Under the pieces are notes generated by a model. It had not been told where the DNA came from. It ran no database searches and was given only the letters and a program-made list of their open reading frames with translations. The translations under genes were made by a program, and so were the position numbers. This document shows, in pieces, positions 49,079-58,466 of a stretch of 64,000 bases of DNA; positions within the stretch are counted from its first letter, which is position 1, and every line of letters begins with the position of its first letter. Source of the stretch: Paucibacter sp. TC2R-5 (GTDB taxonomy: Bacteria; Pseudomonadota; Gammaproteobacteria; Burkholderiales; Burkholderiaceae_C); assembly GCF_025717605.1 (NCBI RefSeq), contig NZ_JAJIRQ010000008.1, forward strand, positions 248,001-312,000, written 5' to 3'.

Positions 49079-49884
49079 AACCATCCGACGCAAAAACCAA
49101 GGCAAAACCCATCGTGTTGGTGCCGGCATGCAACTTGCCGCTGAATGGCCACCCGTTTCACATTGCCGGCAAAAAATACCTCGACGCCGTGCGCCTGGCC
49201 GGATGCTTGCCGCTGGTCGTGCCCTCCTCGGCGCTGGATGATCTGGACCAGCTGCTCAACTTGGCCGACGGCATCTTCTTGACCGGCTCGCCGTCAAACG
49301 TGCATCCGGACCATTTCGGCGAGGCGGTACACAACCCCGCCCTGCCGCTGGACCCCGAGCGCGACGCGCTGACGCTGCCGCTGATACGCCGTGCGGTCGC
49401 CGCCGGCCTGCCCCTGTTTGCGGTCTGTCGAGGCTTTCAAGAAACCAATGTCGCTTTAGGCGGCAGCTTGCATCAGGCGGTGCAGGAGCAAGCCGGCCTT
49501 CACGACCATCGCGCGCCCGAAGGCCAGCCCAATGAAGTCGCTTATGCCGACACGCATCCGGTGCAAGTGCTGCCCGGCGGGCAACTCGAGGCGCTGCTCG
49601 GCCACGCGCACATTCAAGTCAACTCACTCCACGGTCAAGGTGTGAAGACCTTGGCGACGGGCCTGCGCATAGAAGCGGTGGCACCGGATGGTCTGGTGGA
49701 AGCCTTCAGCGTGGTGGCAGACAGCAGCCAATTTGCGCTCTGCGTGCAATGGCACCCGGAATGGCAGGCGGCCCAGAACCCGCACTCGATGGCATTGCTG
49801 CAAGCATTCGGCCAAGCCTGCCGAGACTATCGGGACCAGATCCATCCGCTGCGCCATGACTCCTTGCGCGACCCGGAGACCTAG
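49075..49884 (+). CDS. puuD: Gamma-glutamyl-GABA hydrolase (PuuD type)
   Basis: 269 residues, TTG start overlapping the puuB stop; AAGGA precedes it and no ATG lies nearby in frame. A class I glutaminase-like fold: DGIFLTGSPSNVHPDHFGEA, the nucleophile Cys118 in LFAVCRGFQETNVALGGSLH, and the His-Glu pair in CVQWHPEWQA. It releases 4-aminobutyrate from gamma-glutamyl-GABA, the last step of the gamma-glutamylation route. Confidence 0.9.
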   Translation: MKPSDAKTKAKPIVLVPACNLPLNGHPFHIAGKKYLDAVRLAGCLPLVVPSSALDDLDQLLNLADGIFLTGSPSNVHPDHFGEAVHNPALPLDPERDALTLPLIRRAVAAGLPLFAVCRGFQETNVALGGSLHQAVQEQAGLHDHRAPEGQPNEVAYADTHPVQVLPGGQLEALLGHAHIQVNSLHGQGVKTLATGLRIEAVAPDGLVEAFSVVADSSQFALCVQWHPEWQAAQNPHSMALLQAFGQACRDYRDQIHPLRHDSLRDPET

Positions 49885-49957
49885 CGCCCAGTTTCAACGC
49901 CTTTTTCATCATCATTCCCCGCACTCTGCGGAACCCAAGAAAAGTCGGAGAAACACC

Positions 49958-51325
49958 ATGGTCGATAGAAGCAATTTCACTTTCAGCGAACTGGAAAACT
50001 GGTTCCGCCAGCAGCGCGTCACCGAGATCGAATGCCTGGTACCTGACTTGACCGGCGTGGCGCGCGGCAAGATCTTGCCGCGCCAAAAGTTCACCGAAGA
50101 CCGCGGCATGCGCCTGCCCGAGGCGGTGGTGGCGATGGGCGTGACGGGAGAGTTCCCCGAGGAAGGCCCCTACTACGACGTCATCAGCCCGAATGACCGC
50201 GATATGCATTTGCGCGCCGACCCGACCACCGCGCGACTCGTACCCTGGGCCATCGACCCGACCGCGCAAATCATTCATGACTGCTATGACAGGCATGGCG
50301 TGCTGGTGCCGTTTGCGCCGCGCTCGGTGCTACGCCGCGTCTGCGGCTTGTTCGAGGCCGAGGGCTGGGACCCGGTCGTGGCGCCCGAGTTGGAGTTCTA
50401 TCTGGTCGCGCGCAACACCGACCCGAACCAGCCGCTCAAGCCGCCGGTGGGCCGCTCGGGCCGCGCCGAGACCTCGCGCCAGGCCTATTCGATCGACGCC
50501 GTCAACGAGTTCGATCCGCTGTTCGAGGATGTCTATGACTACTGCGAAAAAATGGAGCTCAATGTCGACACCTTGATCCATGAGGTCGGCGCCGGCCAGA
50601 TGGAGATCAACTTCTTCCACGCCCATCCGCTGGGCTTGGCCGACGAGGTGTTCTTCTTCAAACGCACGGTGCGCGAAGCAGCGCTGCGCCACGATATGTT
50701 TGCCACCTTCATGGCCAAGCCGATTGCCGGCGAGCCCGGCAGCGCCATGCATGTGCACCAAAGCGTGATCAACAAGGCCACAGGACGCAACCTCTTCAGC
50801 AATGAGGACGGCAGCCCCAGCAAAGAGTTCTTCTGGTACATCGGCGGCTTGCAGAAATACATCCCGGCCGCGATGGCCTTGTTTGCGCCCTATGTGAACA
50901 GCTACCGCCGGCTGGCCCGCTTTACCGCCGCGCCTATCAATATCCAATGGGGCACCGACAACCGCACCGTCGGCATCCGCTCGCCGCTGGCCGACCCTGC
51001 TGCACGCCGGGTCGAGAACCGCGTCATCGGCGCCGACGCCAACCCCTATGTCGCCCTGGCCGCCACCCTGGCCTGCGGCTACCTGGGCATCAAAAACAAA
51101 ATCGAGCCTGCGCCCGAGTGCAAGGGCGACGCCTATCTGGGCGACTTCCAGCTGCCGCGCAGCTTGCACGAGGCGCTCAATCTTCTACGTGCAGAAAAAG
51201 AGTTAGCCGCGATTCTGGGCGAGTCTTTTGTGACCGTGTACTCCGAGGTCAAAGAGATCGAGTACGCGGAATACATGAAAGTGATCTCGCCCTGGGAGCG
51301 TGAGCATTTGCTGCTGCACGTCTAA
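49958..51325 (+). CDS. puuA: Gamma-glutamylputrescine synthetase-like glutamine synthetase (PuuA type)
   Basis: 455 residues from the ATG at 49958, with GGAG eight bases upstream; the frame runs on into puuD but that part is not coding. Glutamine-synthetase catalytic segments: VAPELEFYLV (first metal site), IHEVGAGQMEINFFHAHP, GSAMHVHQSV and WGTDNRTVGIRSP. It ligates glutamate to the amine using ATP. Clustering with PuuB, PuuD and PuuC homologues supports a polyamine substrate over ammonia; ethanolamine or another amine is possible. Confidence 0.9.
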   Translation: MVDRSNFTFSELENWFRQQRVTEIECLVPDLTGVARGKILPRQKFTEDRGMRLPEAVVAMGVTGEFPEEGPYYDVISPNDRDMHLRADPTTARLVPWAIDPTAQIIHDCYDRHGVLVPFAPRSVLRRVCGLFEAEGWDPVVAPELEFYLVARNTDPNQPLKPPVGRSGRAETSRQAYSIDAVNEFDPLFEDVYDYCEKMELNVDTLIHEVGAGQMEINFFHAHPLGLADEVFFFKRTVREAALRHDMFATFMAKPIAGEPGSAMHVHQSVINKATGRNLFSNEDGSPSKEFFWYIGGLQKYIPAAMALFAPYVNSYRRLARFTAAPINIQWGTDNRTVGIRSPLADPAARRVENRVIGADANPYVALAATLACGYLGIKNKIEPAPECKGDAYLGDFQLPRSLHEALNLLRAEKELAAILGESFVTVYSEVKEIEYAEYMKVISPWEREHLLLHV

Positions 51326-51355
51326 GTCAACGCCAAGCCCAGCACAGGAAGCATC

Positions 51356-52750
51356 ATGAGCAAGTCAAACCGCAGCACCCAAGAATGGCAGGCCGCAGAC
51401 GCGCGCCATTTCCTCCACCCCTTCACCGACTTCAAAGGCCTGGCAGCAAAAGGCTCGCGCATCATCAGCAAGGCCGACAACATCTACCTCTGGGACAGCG
51501 AGGGCCACAAAATTCTCGACGGCATGAGCGGCCTGTGGTGCGTCAATGTCGGCTATGGCCAGCAAAGCCTGATCGAGGCGGCGGCCAAGCAGATGGCCGA
51601 GCTGCCCTTCTACAACGCTTTTTTCCAGACCGCCACCATGCCGGCGATCGAGCTGGCCGAGGTGCTGGCCGAGATCAGCCCCCCCAGCTTCGAGCATGTG
51701 TTCTTCACAGGCTCGGGCTCCGAAGGTAACGACACGATTGTGCGGATGGTGCGTCGCTTCTGGGATCTGAAAGGAAGCCCCGAGCGCCAGATCATCATCG
51801 GCCGCATCAACGGCTATCACGGTTCCACCATGGCCGGCGCCTCGCTGGGCGGCATGAGCGGCATGCACGCACAAGGCGGCCTGCCCATCCCGAACATTTC
51901 CCATATCGAACAGCCGCATTGGTTCGAACATGGCCAAGACATGAGCCGCGAGGACTTTGGACTCAAGGCGGCTGGCTGGCTGGAAGAGAAGATTCTGGCC
52001 CTAGGCGCCGACAAGGTAGCGGCCTTCATCGGCGAGCCCGTGCAAGGGGCCGGCGGCGTGATCGTGCCGCCCTCGACCTACTGGCCCGAGATCCAGCGCA
52101 TCTGCGACAAATACGGCATTCTCTTGGTCAGCGACGAGGTGATTTGCGGCTTCGGGCGCACCGGCAACTGGTTTGGCTGCGAGACCATGGGTTTCAAACC
52201 CGACCTGATGACCTTTGCCAAGGGTGTCAGCTCCGGCTACATCCCGCTCGGCGGCGTGCTGGTCGGCGCGCGCGTGGCCAAGGTCTTGATCGACGAGGGC
52301 GGCGAGTTCAACCATGGCTTCACCTATTCCGGCCACCCCACCGCCTGCGCGGTGGCGCTGGCTAACTTGAAGCTCTTGCGGGAGCAGCATGTGGTGGAGC
52401 ATGTGCGCGACGATATCGGCCCCTACCTGGCACAGCGCTTTGCCGAGCTGAACGAGCACCCGCTGGTCGGCGAAACCCAGAGCTGCGGCATGATGGCCGC
52501 GCTTCAGTTGGTCAAGGGCAAGACGCCGGACAAGCCGACAGGCACGGCTTTTGCTAGTGAGTTGGAAGTGGGCATGATCTGCCGCAAGTACTGTTTCGCT
52601 AACGGCCTGATCATGCGGGCCGTGGGCGACCGCATGATCGTGGCACCGCCGCTGGTGATGACACGCACGCAGATCGACGAAATGATGGGCTTGATCAGGC
52701 GTTGCCTGGACCAGACCTGGGAAGAGTTGAGTCAATCAGGCTTGCTCTGA
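51356..52750 (+). CDS. spuC: Putrescine:pyruvate aminotransferase-like enzyme (SpuC type)
   Basis: 464 residues, class III PLP aminotransferase. Motifs: HFLHPFTDFKGLAAKGSRII, GMSGLWCVNVGYGQQSLIEA, YGILLVSDEVICGFGRTGNW and the PLP lysine in TFAKGVSSGYIPLGG (about residue 289). It resembles Pseudomonas SpuC, which transaminates putrescine or cadaverine to the aminoaldehyde. Together with PuuABCD this gives two parallel entry reactions for diamine breakdown in the same gene series. Confidence 0.9.
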   Translation: MSKSNRSTQEWQAADARHFLHPFTDFKGLAAKGSRIISKADNIYLWDSEGHKILDGMSGLWCVNVGYGQQSLIEAAAKQMAELPFYNAFFQTATMPAIELAEVLAEISPPSFEHVFFTGSGSEGNDTIVRMVRRFWDLKGSPERQIIIGRINGYHGSTMAGASLGGMSGMHAQGGLPIPNISHIEQPHWFEHGQDMSREDFGLKAAGWLEEKILALGADKVAAFIGEPVQGAGGVIVPPSTYWPEIQRICDKYGILLVSDEVICGFGRTGNWFGCETMGFKPDLMTFAKGVSSGYIPLGGVLVGARVAKVLIDEGGEFNHGFTYSGHPTACAVALANLKLLREQHVVEHVRDDIGPYLAQRFAELNEHPLVGETQSCGMMAALQLVKGKTPDKPTGTAFASELEVGMICRKYCFANGLIMRAVGDRMIVAPPLVMTRTQIDEMMGLIRRCLDQTWEELSQSGLL

Positions 52751-52835
52751 ACCAGGCGAGACCTTGGAGCGCGGCGATGGTGTCGCGCCCGCCACATCTG
52801 CGGGTTTAGTCGGATGGGCAGCGACCCGCCTGTGC

Positions 52836-52852
52836 CTAGACTGTCAAGCGAT
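52836..52852 (+). promoter_or_regulatory. Second copy of the ctagactgt motif, upstream of the polyamine ABC importer
   Basis: ctagactgtcaag, about 58 bases before the binding-protein ATG. It matches the element at 46344 in ten of the first eleven bases and in distance to the start codon. A 6-base-pair inverted repeat (gcgggt/acccgc, 52800-52829) lies just upstream. Confidence 0.4.
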
Positions 52853-52893
52853 AGAGATTCACTTTTCATTTGCAATTGCTGAGGATGATTTCC

Positions 52894-54012
52894 ATGAAAC
52901 TGAGCACGCTTCGCACCGTCACTTCTGTTGGGGCTGCGGCCCTGGCCCTGATGTTTGGGCAAGCCGCGCGGGCCCAGGAGGAAGAAAAAGTCCTCAACGT
53001 CTATAACTGGTCCGACTACATCGCCGAAGACACGATCAAGAACTTCGAGAAAGAAACCGGCATCAAGGTGCGTTATGACAATTTCGACAATAACGAAATC
53101 GTCCACGCCAAGCTGGTTGCCGGCAAGACCGGTTACGACATCGTCGTGCCGTCCAGCTATTGGGCCAAGTTGCAAGCCGATGGCGGCTTGCTGCGCAAGA
53201 TCGACAAATCGCAGATCCCCAACTACAAGAATCTAGACCCCGATGTGCAGGCCCAGTTGGCCAAGCTGGACCCGGGCAATGAGTTCTTCGTCAACTGGCT
53301 GTGGGGATACACCACCATCGGCATCAATGTCGACAAGGTCAAGGCCGCTTTGGGCAGCACGCCCATGCCCGAGAACGCCTGGGACCTCCTATTCAAACCC
53401 GAGTACGTCTCCAAGCTCAAGAGCTGCGGCGTCAGCATGTTGGACTCGGCCACCGAGGTCGTGCCCGCAGCCCTGCACTACCTGGGCAAGCCGCCTTACA
53501 CCAAGTCGGTGGCGGACTTTGCGCAGGTGCCCGCCCTGTTGAAATCCATCCGCCCCTATGTGACCCTGTTCAGCAGCTCGGGCTATATCAATGACCTCGC
53601 CAATGGCTCGATCTGCCTGGCGCTGGGCTTCTCCGGCGATATCAATATCGCCCGCCAGCGCGCCATTGACGGCAAAACCGGCCAAAACATCCAGGCGCTG
53701 ATCCCCAAGACCGGCGGCATCATCTTCATGGACGTGATGGTGATCCCGGCGGACGCACCGCGCCCCGGCAATGCGCATAAATTCATCAACTACATCTTGC
53801 GCCCCGAGGTCCATGCGTCCTTGAGCAACAAGGTGTTCTACGCCAACCCGAACAAGGAATCGAAAAAGTTCGTCAAGCCCGAGGTGGCCAACAACCCCAG
53901 CGTCTTCTTGAGCGAGGCCGATCTGAAAAAGATGGCTGCACCGGACGCGATCAACAACGACATCCGCCGCCAGATGACGCGCATCTACACATCCTTCAAA
54001 ACAGGGCTGTAA
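52894..54012 (+). CDS. potF: Polyamine ABC transporter substrate-binding protein (PotF/SpuD type)
   Basis: 372 residues from the ATG at 52894, with GAGG nine to ten bases upstream; earlier in-frame starts at 52885 and 52870 are less likely. A Sec signal peptide (STLRTVTSVGAAALALMFGQ, cleavage after ARAQ) precedes the mature VLNVYNWSDYIAEDTIKNFE, the hallmark N-terminus of polyamine-binding proteins. Other family segments are YDIVVPSSYWAKLQADGG, WGYTTIGINVDKV and SSGYINDLANGSICLALGFS. It captures putrescine or spermidine in the periplasm for the permease genes that follow. Confidence 0.94.
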   Translation: MKLSTLRTVTSVGAAALALMFGQAARAQEEEKVLNVYNWSDYIAEDTIKNFEKETGIKVRYDNFDNNEIVHAKLVAGKTGYDIVVPSSYWAKLQADGGLLRKIDKSQIPNYKNLDPDVQAQLAKLDPGNEFFVNWLWGYTTIGINVDKVKAALGSTPMPENAWDLLFKPEYVSKLKSCGVSMLDSATEVVPAALHYLGKPPYTKSVADFAQVPALLKSIRPYVTLFSSSGYINDLANGSICLALGFSGDINIARQRAIDGKTGQNIQALIPKTGGIIFMDVMVIPADAPRPGNAHKFINYILRPEVHASLSNKVFYANPNKESKKFVKPEVANNPSVFLSEADLKKMAAPDAINNDIRRQMTRIYTSFKTGL

Positions 54013-54014
54013 AG

Positions 54015-55133
54015 ATGGCCAACGCAGCGCAAGCAGCCTCCACGGCAACGAGCAGCTATCTGCAAATCGACAACGTGGTGAAGGACTTCGGCGGCGGCGC
54101 GGTCGCCGTGGACAGGGTTTCGATCGACATTGCCAAAGGCGAGATCTTTGCGCTGCTGGGTTCTTCAGGCTGCGGCAAGACGACGCTCTTACGCATGCTG
54201 GCGGGCTTTGAGACGCCCACCAGCGGTCGCATCATCTTGAACGGCCAGGACCTGGCCGGCCTGCCGCCCTATGCGCGGCCGATCAATATGATGTTCCAGA
54301 GCTATGCGCTGTTCCCGCATCTGACCGTGTGGGACAACATTGCCTTCGGCCTGAGACGCGACGGCCTGCCCAAAGAGGAAACCGCCGCCCGCGTCGAGGC
54401 CATGCTCAAGCTGGTGCAGTTAGGCAAGTTCGCCAAGCGCAAGCCTCATCAACTCTCAGGTGGTCAACAGCAACGTGTTGCCTTGGCGCGCAGCTTGGCC
54501 AAAAAGCCGCAACTGCTGCTGCTGGACGAACCTCTGGGCGCCTTGGACAAGAAATTGCGCGAACAAACGCAGATCGAGCTGGTCAATATCATCGAAAGCG
54601 TCGGCGTGACCTGCGTGATGGTGACGCATGACCAAGAAGAAGCGATGACCATGGCCACCCGTATCGCGGTGATGAGCGAGGGCCGCATCATGCAGATCGG
54701 CGCGCCGGCCGATATCTATGAGACGCCCTCCACCCGCTTCGTCGCTGACTTCATCGGCAACGTCAATATGATGGAAGGCACGCTGGCCGTCGACGAGCCA
54801 GACCATGTCGTCATCGAATGCGCTGATTGCAAACATTATGTCGGCCACGGCATCACCGGCACGGCTGGCATGGCGGTCGGCGTGGCGCTGCGGCCCGAGA
54901 AAATTCGCCTGAGCAGCGAAAAGCCCGAGGGTGAGTTCAATCAGGTGCTCGCCAAGGTGCGTGAGCTGTCCTATTTTGGTGCTTTCACCGTCTACCACTT
55001 GCAGCTGCCCAGCGGGCAGATGATCAAAGTCAGTGAAAGTAACCTGGCACGTCACCGGGCCGACCCGCTGACTTGGGATCAGCAGGTCTGGGCTTCTTGG
55101 TCCCCCACGGCACAAGTCGTGCTGGTGCACTGA
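54015..55133 (+). CDS. potG: Polyamine ABC transporter ATP-binding protein (PotA/PotG type)
   Basis: 372 residues. Walker A GSSGCGKTTLLRMLAG, Q-loop MMFQSYALFPHLTVWDN, signature LSGGQQQRVALARSLA and Walker B LLLLDEPLGALDKK are all intact, followed by a C-terminal TOBE domain. It powers polyamine uptake. It begins two bases after the binding-protein stop. Confidence 0.94.
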   Translation: MANAAQAASTATSSYLQIDNVVKDFGGGAVAVDRVSIDIAKGEIFALLGSSGCGKTTLLRMLAGFETPTSGRIILNGQDLAGLPPYARPINMMFQSYALFPHLTVWDNIAFGLRRDGLPKEETAARVEAMLKLVQLGKFAKRKPHQLSGGQQQRVALARSLAKKPQLLLLDEPLGALDKKLREQTQIELVNIIESVGVTCVMVTHDQEEAMTMATRIAVMSEGRIMQIGAPADIYETPSTRFVADFIGNVNMMEGTLAVDEPDHVVIECADCKHYVGHGITGTAGMAVGVALRPEKIRLSSEKPEGEFNQVLAKVRELSYFGAFTVYHLQLPSGQMIKVSESNLARHRADPLTWDQQVWASWSPTAQVVLVH

Positions 55134-55144
55134 GGCCCTTGATC

Positions 55145-56095
55145 GTGCGGACCCCAAAGTTTCTTCAAAGCTGGTTTCAGGCTTGGATAAATGGCCGCAG
55201 CGCGGTCATCGCCCTGCCCTATGCCTGGCTGCTGGCCTTCTTTGCCCTGCCATTTCTGATCGTCTTGAAGATCAGCGTCTCCGAGATGGAGACAGTGCAT
55301 TTCAAGGATCTGCTCAGCTATGCGGACGGTGTCTGGCGTTTGGCCATCAAGACCAGCAATTACGTCTTCATCACCCAGGACGATCTCTACGTCAAGGCCT
55401 ATATGGCCAGCCTCAAGTACGCCGCCATCACGACGGTGGGCTGTCTGTTCATCGGCTACCCCTTTGCCTATTTCATGGCGCGGGCCAAGACCTCGCTGCA
55501 ACCGGCTTTGCTGATGCTGGTGATGCTGCCGTTTTGGACCAGCTTCTTGTTGCGTGTCTATGCCTGGAAGGGCTTGTTGGGCGAGCATGGCTGGGTGTCC
55601 GAGGCCATCATTGGTCTGGGGCTCGACCAACTGCTGCTGGCCGCCGGCATGATTCCGGCTGCGGGCAAGCTGATGAACTCGCCCTTTTCCTTGGTCATCG
55701 GCATGGTCTACACCTACCTGCCCTTCATGATCTTGCCGCTGTACGCCAACTTGGCCAAGATGGATCTGCGTTTGCTCGAAGCCGCCAGCGACCTCGGCGC
55801 CACCCCCTGGCAAGCGTTTTGGCGCATCACGGTGCCGCTGTCCAAGGCCGGCATCATCGCCGGCGCGATGCTGGTTTTCATCCCCTGTGTCGGTGAGTTC
55901 GTCATCCCAGAACTGCTCGGCGGCCCGCAAACACTGATGATTGGCCGCGTGCTGTGGGATGAGTTCTTCAGCAATAACGACTGGCCGATGGCCTCGGCCG
56001 TCGCCGTCGTGATGGTGCTCTTGATCATCGTGCCTTTGGCGCTGTTCAATAAGTATCAAGCTGAGAGTCAATCCGGCACAGGAGGCAAATCATGA
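55145..56095 (+). CDS. potH: Polyamine ABC transporter permease (PotH type)
   Basis: About 316 residues from the GTG at 55145, chosen because GAGG lies nine bases upstream; a TTG at 55139 is possible, and the frame extends into potG. Six transmembrane helices: LPYAWLLAFFALPFLIVLKI, TTVGCLFIGYPFAYFMA, ALLMLVMLPFWTSFLLRVYA and later ones. The coupling EAA loop reads EAASDLGATPWQAFWRITVP. The stop overlaps the start of the next permease. Confidence 0.93.
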   Translation: MRTPKFLQSWFQAWINGRSAVIALPYAWLLAFFALPFLIVLKISVSEMETVHFKDLLSYADGVWRLAIKTSNYVFITQDDLYVKAYMASLKYAAITTVGCLFIGYPFAYFMARAKTSLQPALLMLVMLPFWTSFLLRVYAWKGLLGEHGWVSEAIIGLGLDQLLLAAGMIPAAGKLMNSPFSLVIGMVYTYLPFMILPLYANLAKMDLRLLEAASDLGATPWQAFWRITVPLSKAGIIAGAMLVFIPCVGEFVIPELLGGPQTLMIGRVLWDEFFSNNDWPMASAVAVVMVLLIIVPLALFNKYQAESQSGTGGKS

Positions 56096-56988
56096 GCGCC
56101 CAAGCCGCTAACGCGCGAGTAACACGCGCGCTGCTCGGCCCCAAGGCGACGATCTGGTTTGGCCGCATCTGGTTGCTGCTGGGCTTTGCCTTCCTCTTTC
56201 TGCCCATCGTGGCGCTGATCGTCTACTCCTTCAACGACTCCAAGCTGCCCTCGGTCTGGGGTGGTTTCACGCTGAAGTGGTACCGGGATTTGAGCAGCGA
56301 CACCGAGATGCTGACGGGTCTCAGGCTCTCGATGGAGATTGCCTTTGCGACCGCCTGCGCCTCGGTGCTCTTGGGTACTTTTGCGGCCTTCGCCTTGGTC
56401 AAGTACAAGCGCTTCAAGGGCCGCACGCTTTTCGCTGGCATGGTCAATGCGCCCCTGGTGATGCCCGAGGTGATCGTTGGCTTGTCGCTGCTGCTGATGC
56501 TGGTGACGCTGCAGCGCGCGATGGAGGCCAGCCTGGGTTGGAGCCTGCCCAAAGGTGTGCTGACGATCTGGTTCGGCCATCTGCTGCTGGGCATGGCCTA
56601 TGCCACGGTGGTGATTCAAGCGCGCTTGTCCGAGTTGAACCCGCAACTGGAAGAAGCCGCGATGGACCTAGGCGCCAAGCCCTTGCAGGTGTTTTTGCTG
56701 GTCACGCTGCCGATGATCACGCAGTCGATGTTTTCGGCTTGGCTTTTGACCTTCACTTTGTCGCTGGACGACGTGGTGCTGTCGGCCTTCTTGAGCGGCC
56801 CGGGCTCGACGACCCTGCCCTTGGTGATCTTCAACCGCGCCCGCCTAGGTGTGAGCCCCAGCATCAATGCGGTGGCGACCGTCATCATCGTGGTGGTGGC
56901 AATAGGCGTGGTGCTGGCGAGTTACTTGATTGCACGGGCAGAGCGCCGCCGCAGCGCAGAGATGGCTGCGGCACAACGTGGCAACTGA
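56092..56988 (+). CDS. potI: Polyamine ABC transporter permease (PotI type)
   Basis: 298 residues with six transmembrane helices, including LLLGFAFLFLPIVALIVYSF and the family's FNDSKLPSVWGGFTLKWY. The EAA loop is EEAAMDLGAKPLQVFLLVTLP. It forms the inner-membrane channel with the PotH-type subunit; the ATGA overlap with that gene ensures coupled synthesis. Confidence 0.94.
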   Translation: MSAQAANARVTRALLGPKATIWFGRIWLLLGFAFLFLPIVALIVYSFNDSKLPSVWGGFTLKWYRDLSSDTEMLTGLRLSMEIAFATACASVLLGTFAAFALVKYKRFKGRTLFAGMVNAPLVMPEVIVGLSLLLMLVTLQRAMEASLGWSLPKGVLTIWFGHLLLGMAYATVVIQARLSELNPQLEEAAMDLGAKPLQVFLLVTLPMITQSMFSAWLLTFTLSLDDVVLSAFLSGPGSTTLPLVIFNRARLGVSPSINAVATVIIVVVAIGVVLASYLIARAERRRSAEMAAAQRGN

Positions 56989-56989
56989 G

Positions 56990-57013
56990 TGCGGCCAATG
57001 ATGCGGCCAATGA
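56990..57013. repeat. 12-bp direct tandem repeat
   Basis: Two perfect copies of tgcggccaatga lie head to tail just after the potI stop and before the DUF3138 gene. Probably a simple slippage duplication. Confidence 0.8.
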
Positions 57014-57054
57014 ATACCACTGACGAATTTGATAGATGTAAACCGGAGAACCTG

Positions 57055-58446
57055 ATGAAATTCCCAATATTCGCAGCATTGACTCTGGCAATTGCAAGCG
57101 CCTATCCCAGCGCAGCTTTGGCGCAAACCAATGAAGAACTGCTGAAGGAGTTGCGCGCCTTACGCGACCGCGTCAATCAGTTGGAAGAAAAACTCAAGGC
57201 CAATGAAGCCAAGCCGGCCGCCGCGGCCGCAGCGCCGGCCACCGCGCAATGGGGCATGACTCCGCAGCAGGCGCAGGACTTCAACCGCATCGCCGTCAAA
57301 ACCGAGGCGCTGGAAGACAGCATGGAAGCCTTTGGCCTGAAGAACCTGAAGATCAGCGGCTATATGGACCCGAGTTATATCTATAACCGCAATCAGAACC
57401 GCGCAGGTTTCCAGTTCCTGAACAATGTGGCCAATGGCGGCTACCACTATGACAACTCCTATATCGGCACGGTCGCACTTGACCTGCTCAAGGAGACCGA
57501 AGGCGGCACGCGCTGGCACCTGACCCTGTCACCCAACCGCGGCACCGATGCGGTGATTGGCAACGGCAGCGTGATCCAAGAAGCCAGCGTGTCGATACCC
57601 TTGGGCGACTTGCAGACGCGCCTGATTGCCGGCCATATGCCGGATTGGTCGGGCTATGAGATGTTGCAACCGACGCTGAACAAGCTCGTCACCCATAACT
57701 TGTTATTCGACTTCACCCTGCCCACCGCCTACACCGGCGCCGGCCTTGAGGTGACCAGCGGCAAATGGATCACCAAGGCAGTTTTGGCCAATTTGAATGC
57801 CTCGATGCTGCCGGCGGGCGAGAAGTCACCGGTGATTGCCTACCGGGTCGACTATGCCAAGGGCGAGTTTGACGGCTTTGGTTTTGCCGGCGTGCATGGC
57901 AAGGCCGCCAACGGCATAGGCGGCACAGGCAGCACCATGCTGAATCTGTTCGAAGTCGATGGCTACTACATTCGCGGCGACTGGACGATGCAGGGGCAGG
58001 TCAGCTACGGTGGCCAAAAGCAGGCCTCGATCAGCCCTAACCCGGACACCGGCGCCTTGCGCAACTCCGAATGGTGGGGTCTGTCGGGCCTGGTGGCCTA
58101 CAAATTCAACCCAAGGTTCGAGACCGTCGGGCGGCTTGACTACCTGAAGAACAGCAAGAACGGTGGCGGCCTCTTGGGCTTCGGCGCCGACGCACGCAAC
58201 GGCATTGGCCCGACCATGACCGGCCGCGACGGCGACACCGGCGATCTGCTGCTGACCGACACCGAGCGCGGTGCCAATCGAATGGCGCTGGCACTGGGCA
58301 TCAACTACCTCTACGACCTCAACACCACGTTCAAGCTGGAGTATCGCTACGACCGCGCCGACCGCTCGGTGTTCGAGTTGGTCAAGGACGGCAGCTTCTC
58401 CAAGAGCAACAACCTGCTTGGCGCGTCGGTGGTGGTGAAGTTCTAA
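57055..58446 (+). CDS. DUF3138 family outer-membrane beta-barrel (porin-like) protein
   Basis: 463 residues from the ATG at 57055, with GGAG seven bases upstream; the frame extends to 56989 without useful sequence. A Sec signal peptide (PIFAALTLAIASAYPSAALA, cleavage after LAQ) is followed by a short coiled coil (NEELLKELRALRDRVNQLEE) as in trimeric porins, then a Gly/aromatic-rich barrel with alternating strands and a C-terminal Phe (LLGASVVVKF), the signal for outer-membrane insertion. It matches the betaproteobacterial DUF3138 group. It sits between the polyamine importer and a PuuC-type dehydrogenase, which suggests a channel for polyamine entry (inference). Confidence 0.88.
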   Translation: MKFPIFAALTLAIASAYPSAALAQTNEELLKELRALRDRVNQLEEKLKANEAKPAAAAAAPATAQWGMTPQQAQDFNRIAVKTEALEDSMEAFGLKNLKISGYMDPSYIYNRNQNRAGFQFLNNVANGGYHYDNSYIGTVALDLLKETEGGTRWHLTLSPNRGTDAVIGNGSVIQEASVSIPLGDLQTRLIAGHMPDWSGYEMLQPTLNKLVTHNLLFDFTLPTAYTGAGLEVTSGKWITKAVLANLNASMLPAGEKSPVIAYRVDYAKGEFDGFGFAGVHGKAANGIGGTGSTMLNLFEVDGYYIRGDWTMQGQVSYGGQKQASISPNPDTGALRNSEWWGLSGLVAYKFNPRFETVGRLDYLKNSKNGGGLLGFGADARNGIGPTMTGRDGDTGDLLLTDTERGANRMALALGINYLYDLNTTFKLEYRYDRADRSVFELVKDGSFSKSNNLLGASVVVKF

Positions 58447-58466
58447 ATAGAGCAAAAGGCAAATTC

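Noticed and set aside
49688-49957. 90-codon extension of the PuuA-type gene into puuD
   Set aside because: Those codons overlap puuD in another frame; a ribosome site and family homology place the start at 49958.
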